This document shows positions 21,866-25,880 of a stretch of DNA of 25,880 nucleotides, one piece after another. The notes below the pieces were generated by a model. That model saw only the letters and a list, made by a program, of their open reading frames with translations. It was not told where the DNA came from and did not search any database. The DNA is from Allomyces macrogynus ATCC 38327. Lineage: Eukaryota > Blastocladiomycota > Blastocladiomycetes > Blastocladiales > Blastocladiaceae. Position numbers and translations under genes: made by a program. How positions within the stretch are numbered: the stretch's first letter is position 1; the number at the start of each line of letters is the position of its first letter. The DNA lies in assembly GCA_000151295.1 (NCBI GenBank), contig GG745340.1, positions 774,586-800,465 on the forward strand. The letters run 5' to 3'.

Positions 21866-23264
21866 ATGCCTGCAACTGCCCGCGCTGCTCGCGCCAACGG
21901 CGCCGCCAACGGCCTCAACGACCTGCAGCCCAAGTCGACTGTGGATGAAGTACCGGCCGCATCCGCCGCAGCACCACCAGTGACCCGCCCTGCCGCCGCT
22001 CGTGATCACGAATCCCTGCCCGCTGTGCCGAGCAGCGGCACCACCACGTCCACCCCCGCGGCTGTTGCTGCACCCAAGGGCACCGCGCGGTGCCTGGTGC
22101 GCACGCGCATCCCGACGCGGTTCGGCGCCGACTGCTACGTGCACCTTTACGAGAACTCGCTCGACGGCAAGCAGCACCTGGCGCTCGTGTTCGGGCAAAC
22201 CTTGCGTTCCGCCTCGCTCGACGCCGTGATCCCCGGCGAGTCCGACGCCGACCGGTTGTTGCGCGGTGCTGCGATTGCCGACACGGGTGCGCTCTTGCGC
22301 GCCGCGCAGACGACCAAGGCTCCGAACGTGCATGCGCGGCACGCGTCGGCGGTCGCAGCCGCAGCAGCGCCGGCCGAAGCCGACTTGCCGCTCGTGCGAC
22401 TGCACTCCGAGTGCTACACGGGCGAGACGATTGGGTCGGTGCGGTGCGACTGCGGCGACCAGCTCGACGAGGCGATGCGGCTCATGGCGCGGCACGGGTC
22501 GGGCGTGATTGTTTACTTGCGCCAGGAAGGGCGCGGGATTGGGTTACTCGAGAAATTGCGGTACGCGACTCATGCCTTTGTGATGGCCAGCTGTCGTCCG
22601 TCCATGGTCCCTGACCCTCTCCCCGTTTTCGATATAGCGCCTACAACCTGCAAGATCTCGGGCCACGACACGGTCACGGCCAACGTGCTGCTCAACAACC
22701 CACCGGTACGTGCGCACCTACCATGTGGCGTCTTTGATGCTGCGCGACCTGGGCGTGACCTCCGTGCGGTTGCTGACCAACAACCCGGACAAGCTCGAGC
22801 AATTGACGAACGTCGGGATCCGCGTCGTCTCGCGCACGGGGATGGTCCCGACGCACTGGGCGCGCGCGCACGCGGCCAAGCACCGGCACCACAAGAAGCG
22901 CGTGCCGAACGGCGCGGCGCGACTGCACCACATCGATATTCTCGCCGGTCGTGTCGCGGGCGCGGCCGCATTGACCCCAGCGGGATCGTCGGACGATGAC
23001 GATGACCGGTCCGGGTTTGATAGCCAGAACGAGCGCGCGAATGGGACGAGTCGGACCGCGACCAAGGTGGCGCGATCGGCGATCGGAAATGGCGCGGCGG
23101 GGGCGCACGACGATTCGGAGAGCGATGCCGAGGACAATGCCGACGACGAGAACGCCAACGGCACCGTGTATCCAGAAATGGAGGCCTATTTGCGTACCAA
23201 GGTGGAGCGCATGCGGCACATGATCGACATGGAGGCGCGCGCGCCGTCGCGGGGACCCGTCTAG
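21866..23264 (+). CDS. RIB1: GTP cyclohydrolase II (RIB1), with two apparent +1 frame breaks
   Basis: The enzyme converts GTP to 2,5-diamino-6-ribosylamino-pyrimidinone phosphate, the first step of riboflavin synthesis. Exon 1 (21866-22560) has a low-complexity start, then [40 protein letters not shown] with the three zinc cysteines (183, 194, 196) and [16 protein letters not shown] with the catalytic arginine loop. A 77-nt intron (22561-22637, GTACGC...ATATAG) joins it to AYNLQDL. From there the conserved sequence jumps frame twice: [15 protein letters not shown] (22661-22705) is in the next frame, and [15 protein letters not shown] onward (from 22710) in the third. Each jump equals one extra base. 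The remainder is intact: [13 protein letters not shown], an acidic Asp-rich insert, and [13 protein letters not shown] before TAG at 23262. Likely sequencing indels or recent mutations; see findings. Enzyme identity is secure. Confidence 0.9.
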
Positions 23265-23610
23265 TGCCGGCGGTGCCGGGTCGCGACTTGGTTTTGCCTT
23301 GCTTTGCACATATGCACGATGTTCTTGGTTCTTATTGCCATTGGATTTGATTTGGCTGGTGCGCGGGCCTGTCCGCGTGTTTCTTCGTTTATCGTGCCCT
23401 CCTTGTCGTGGCTGTCGGATTTGGATTTGCCTTGCGCCTCCCTCTCTTTATGTACCTCAACCCTCCCCCAGATGCGATACAATTTGAAATTGACCACCAA
23501 CTGTCGACGACAGCAAGGGCGATCCAGGCATGACGCTTGGGTCGCTGCCAGCACATGTTCCATCAGGGCCATCCCCAAAAATGAACGATTTTAACCAGAT
23601 AATGCTGCAC
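23265..23610. other. Convergent 3' intergenic region between RIB1 and EMC5
   Basis: About 345 bases between the RIB1 and EMC5 stop codons, T-rich on the plus strand from 23285 to 23470 as expected of a 3' untranslated region. An open frame starting at 23304 begins with a hydrophobic stretch but has no homologue I recognise and lies in UTR position, so I do not call it. Confidence 0.5.
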
Positions 23611-24228
23611 TTAACTCCGTGTTGCCCCCGCGCAGCTCGCCGATGCTGCGTTGAGCAGTGCGGCAAAGTGCGGTCCGCGGTGTCCAAACGACCGGAACGA
23701 CGGGCGCGACTCGAACGCGTGGCGGGTCCTGGAGAAAAACGCGCGCAGGGACGGTGAGAATCAGACTCTCCGCGAGTTCGAGGGTACAAGAAGCGCACTT
23801 TTGCTTGAGCTCGTTTCCCAGCGAAATGTCCTGCAGCGGGTCGGCGACCAGCAAGATACCGACGGTGCTGACGACCATGGCGAGCAGCGCCTCCAGAATG
23901 ATCTAGAGATAACGTCCGACGTCAGATCTGGCGGGTGGAGAAGGTGCGGATCGTGCGCGCGGGCACGTACGTCGAGCGTCAGGCCGTCGTCGACGCGGTC
24001 AATCGTCTTGAGGTACGACACGTCTTCAGCCAGGATCACCAACGTCAGTGACCGTGCTCTTTGGGAGCAACCGATGCGATTGCCGCGTCGTGCTTGCGGC
24101 AAGGGCGACCTTGCCGAGAGTCGCGGGCAAGACTTACGCTCAAACGCCGAGTAGGCCGCGTGGCAGAGGACCAGCAGGCCCTGGATCAGAACAGCACGGC
24201 CGATCGAGGAACTTGGTGCTGGAGACAT
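23611..24228 (-). CDS. EMC5: ER membrane protein complex subunit 5 (EMC5/MMGT family)
   Basis: Join on the minus strand: 24228-24138, 24023-23971, 23902-23799 and 23728-23611, giving 121 residues (human EMC5 131). Introns are 114, 68 and 70 nt with GTAAGT, GTACGT and GTGCGC donors and phases 1, 0 and 2. The product reads like EMC5 end to end: a first membrane span VLIQGLLVLCHAAYSAFEHV (human HAAFSAAQHRSY), a short loop with DDGLTLD, a second span IILEALLAMVVSTVGILLVA, then ELKQKTRHAFESRPSFRSFG and HRG (human [23 protein letters not shown]). The EMC inserts tail-anchored and multi-pass proteins into the ER membrane; EMC5 is part of its membrane core. Start ATG has ACC at -3. The last 20 residues are divergent and Ala-rich. 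It lies head-to-head with TMEM17. Confidence 0.92.
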
Positions 24229-24684
24229 GGTATCGCGTGTTGAGAAGAGATTGCAGCAAGTTGGCGCGCCCACGTCGGCGTGGAATCCGAAATGAGCGGG
24301 CCGCAAATTTGCTGGAGTGCCATCGCGTTGGTAGTCGCGTCGTGGCGAAGAGCACGTGGAGCGCGATCAAGAGCTTGGACGCTTGCACGACTGACTGATG
24401 GTTGTCGGCGCTGCTCGGCAACATGATGATCACAGCGTCGCCAACAACCAGCAGCGCGTGGAGGATGAAAAGCGGCAGGATGCATCACAAGCATTGGCTC
24501 AGGCATATCGCGATGGCTCGAGGACGATAACGACCGTGACCGCGACATTGGTGATAATGAGGACGTCGAGCACCGTCGCTCCGCTCGACCTGGCCTCCTT
24601 CGTTCTATCAATTCTTGGCGACGACGTCGCGCCGCGCGTTCATTGCAACGGCACGACTCGGCGCACCTGCTCCGCCCACGCACG
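24229..24684. promoter_or_regulatory. Divergent EMC5/TMEM17 spacer containing unassigned hydrophobic coding-like stretches
   Basis: About 455 bases between two start codons, so both promoters should be here. On the minus strand it also contains two hydrophobic, GC3-rich stretches in different frames, 24517-24573 (VLDVLIITNVAVTVVIVLE) and about 24325-24478 (beginning LPLFILHALLVVGDAVIIML, with a second span LLIALHVLFATT). In-frame stops separate them and no splice sites join them, so I do not call a gene. Confidence 0.4.
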
Positions 24685-25638
24685 ATGCCGTCGCGTCTCG
24701 ACCCGTCCCTCCCACTCAAGCCGCTCGCGCGCATCGCCGGTGATCTGCCGGCGCCGGGGTCTGCATCGCGCGATGGCGCCGCCTCTCCTTCAAGTTCATC
24801 TTCTGCACCCAAGTCTTCAACGATGGGTCTCCGCCGAGCCGCGGCAACCGGTGAGCCAGCCACGTTGCCGATCACCATGGCGCGAGGCAGCCAGTAGCGT
24901 CGCCCGCTGATGGCCTGTCGCGGTCGCAGCAAGCGCTCGACTCTGTCGCGCGGACGCTGTTTGAGCGGCATTTTCGGCACCAGACGCTGCGTGTTGGGGT
25001 TGCGCCGGGGGCCGCGCGATTTGCAGCGGTGCCGAGTACGTGAAGCCCTGGTGGAATGTGTGCGTGGACGGGAACTGACTGGGGAAGAGTAACGCGTAGC
25101 GGATCGCCCGCTGCTTGGGTCGATCGCGTTGCACCTGCTGCTGTGGTTCACGGCGCTGCTATTCCCGTTTTGGATGGGAATCATGATTTACATGACGTGG
25201 GCTAAAGTATCACAGAGCTTGATCGTGCCTAACCCGGAATCCTGTCCTGACCGCATGCTCGCGCTTATCACGTAGATGCGCACATCTCCACCCCTCAACG
25301 CCTTCTACCAATTCACGCTGCACTTCAACCTTGTCTTCTTCCTAGTCGTCGAGCCCGGGCGGCTCTTGCTCGGTCTCCGCGGCAACCGCCGCGAAAAAGT
25401 GACCGAACTCGCCGGCTTCCTGCTTCTCACGGGCATGCCGCAAGCCGTCGTTCTCGTGTACTTCGCGTGGCTGCAGCGCGTGCACGCGGGCGCCGTCGTG
25501 TACCCCGTCGAATTCGCGCTGAACGGCGTCTACATGGCGGCACTCGTGGTCCCGCAGGGATGGCTCGCGTACGAGGTGGTGGGCCGCTTCGTGCGCTTGC
25601 GCTCGGGCCGGCGAGGGCCGACTGGGTCACGGCGGTGA
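24685..25638 (+). CDS. TMEM17: TMEM17 homologue, ciliary transition-zone membrane protein
   Basis: Join 24685-24850, 24898-25035, 25100-25206 and 25276-25638, giving 257 residues (human 198). The last three exons are well supported: spans LHLLLWFTALLFPFWMGIMI, then FTLHFNLVFFLVVEPGRLLL, then the family signature GNRREKVTELAGFLLL (human GNLQEKVPELAGFWLL), then two more hydrophobic spans ending EVVGRFVRLR. Introns are 64 and 69 nt (GTACGT, GTATCA; acceptors CGTAG). The first exon is less certain: its 47-nt intron is short, but the phase fits and exon 2 has no ATG of its own. TMEM17 belongs to the MKS/B9 tectonic-type complex that gates proteins into the cilium. Its presence implies the organism builds a flagellum. 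The Ser/Pro/Ala-rich N-terminal extension is not conserved. Confidence 0.82.
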
Positions 25639-25880
25639 GGGAATCGGGGGCGGAGACTTGATTTGAGAGAACACAGGGGATATGATCGCGATCAATAACA
25701 GAGTTTTGACGTGATCGTTTCTTTGGACAAGGCCGGGGGTAGGCGCGGACGTGCGGGTCTCGTTCTCGCACGGGGGGGAGGAGGAGGCAGGCCCGAGGAG
25801 GCAGGCCCCAGGACCGTCCCTGGGATCGTTGTTCCGCCCCTTGTTCCCGCATGGCGGCGGGCGTGCAGGTGCTGTCAGCG
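25639..25880. other. TMEM17 downstream region
   Basis: The final 240 bases follow the TMEM17 stop. They contain an A/T-rich 3' UTR-like part and then a GGA-rich tract with two copies of GAGGAGGCAGGCCC (about 25783-25809). No gene is visible before the window ends. Confidence 0.5.

Noticed and set aside
23304..23594. Small secreted-looking protein (MHICTMFLVLIAIGFDLAG...)
   Set aside because: It lies in the convergent 3' UTR region in T-rich sequence, which gives hydrophobic codons by chance.
24186..25184. 332-codon minus-strand frame over TMEM17
   Set aside because: Arg/Ser-rich shadow frame; the plus strand encodes conserved membrane spans through spliced exons.

Overview
The window is nuclear DNA from a GC-rich eukaryote, most likely a flagellated (zoosporic) fungus. 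Blastocladiomycota or a relative is my best guess. The evidence is: spliceosomal introns of about 47-114 nt with GT...AG ends and CTGAC/CTAAC-type branch sites; a fungal-type GTP cyclohydrolase II (RIB1); a yeast-like TMA7; a Prp8 intein at the insertion site used by fungi; and a TMEM17 homologue, a ciliary transition-zone protein that fungi without a flagellum have lost. No rRNA, tRNA, CRISPR array, transposon or prokaryote-style operon is visible.

Layout, left to right: a MEF2-type MADS-box transcription factor (minus, running off the left edge); a gene-poor 1.6 kb stretch; ribosomal protein uS2 (RPS0/RPSA, minus, intronless); a mitochondrial membrane-anchored TPR protein resembling Mgr3 (plus); a 1533-residue ankyrin protein with a possible F-box and an FG-containing tail (minus, four exons); PRP8, the core spliceosome protein (plus, five exons, 2616-residue precursor), carrying a 233-residue mini-intein; TMA7 (minus, four tiny exons, one GC-AG intron); RIB1 (plus, two exons, with two apparent +1 frame discrepancies); EMC5 of the ER membrane protein complex (minus, four exons); and TMEM17 (plus, four exons).

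From RPS0 onward the genes alternate in orientation, so neighbours share divergent promoter regions (RPS0/TPR, ankyrin/PRP8, TMA7/RIB1, EMC5/TMEM17) or converge at their 3' ends. They do not form one pathway: they cover translation (RPS0, TMA7), splicing (PRP8), riboflavin synthesis (RIB1), membrane-protein insertion (EMC5), mitochondrial proteostasis (TPR gene), the cilium (TMEM17) and transcription (MADS). All splice models here were built by hand from conserved protein sequence, reading phase and splice-site consensus.

The most notable points are the PRP8 mini-intein with a spliceosomal intron 13 nt downstream, the double frame break in otherwise well-conserved RIB1, the unusual ankyrin/F-box/FG protein, the GC-AG intron after codon 5 of TMA7, and an unassigned hydrophobic coding-like stretch on the minus strand between EMC5 and TMEM17.
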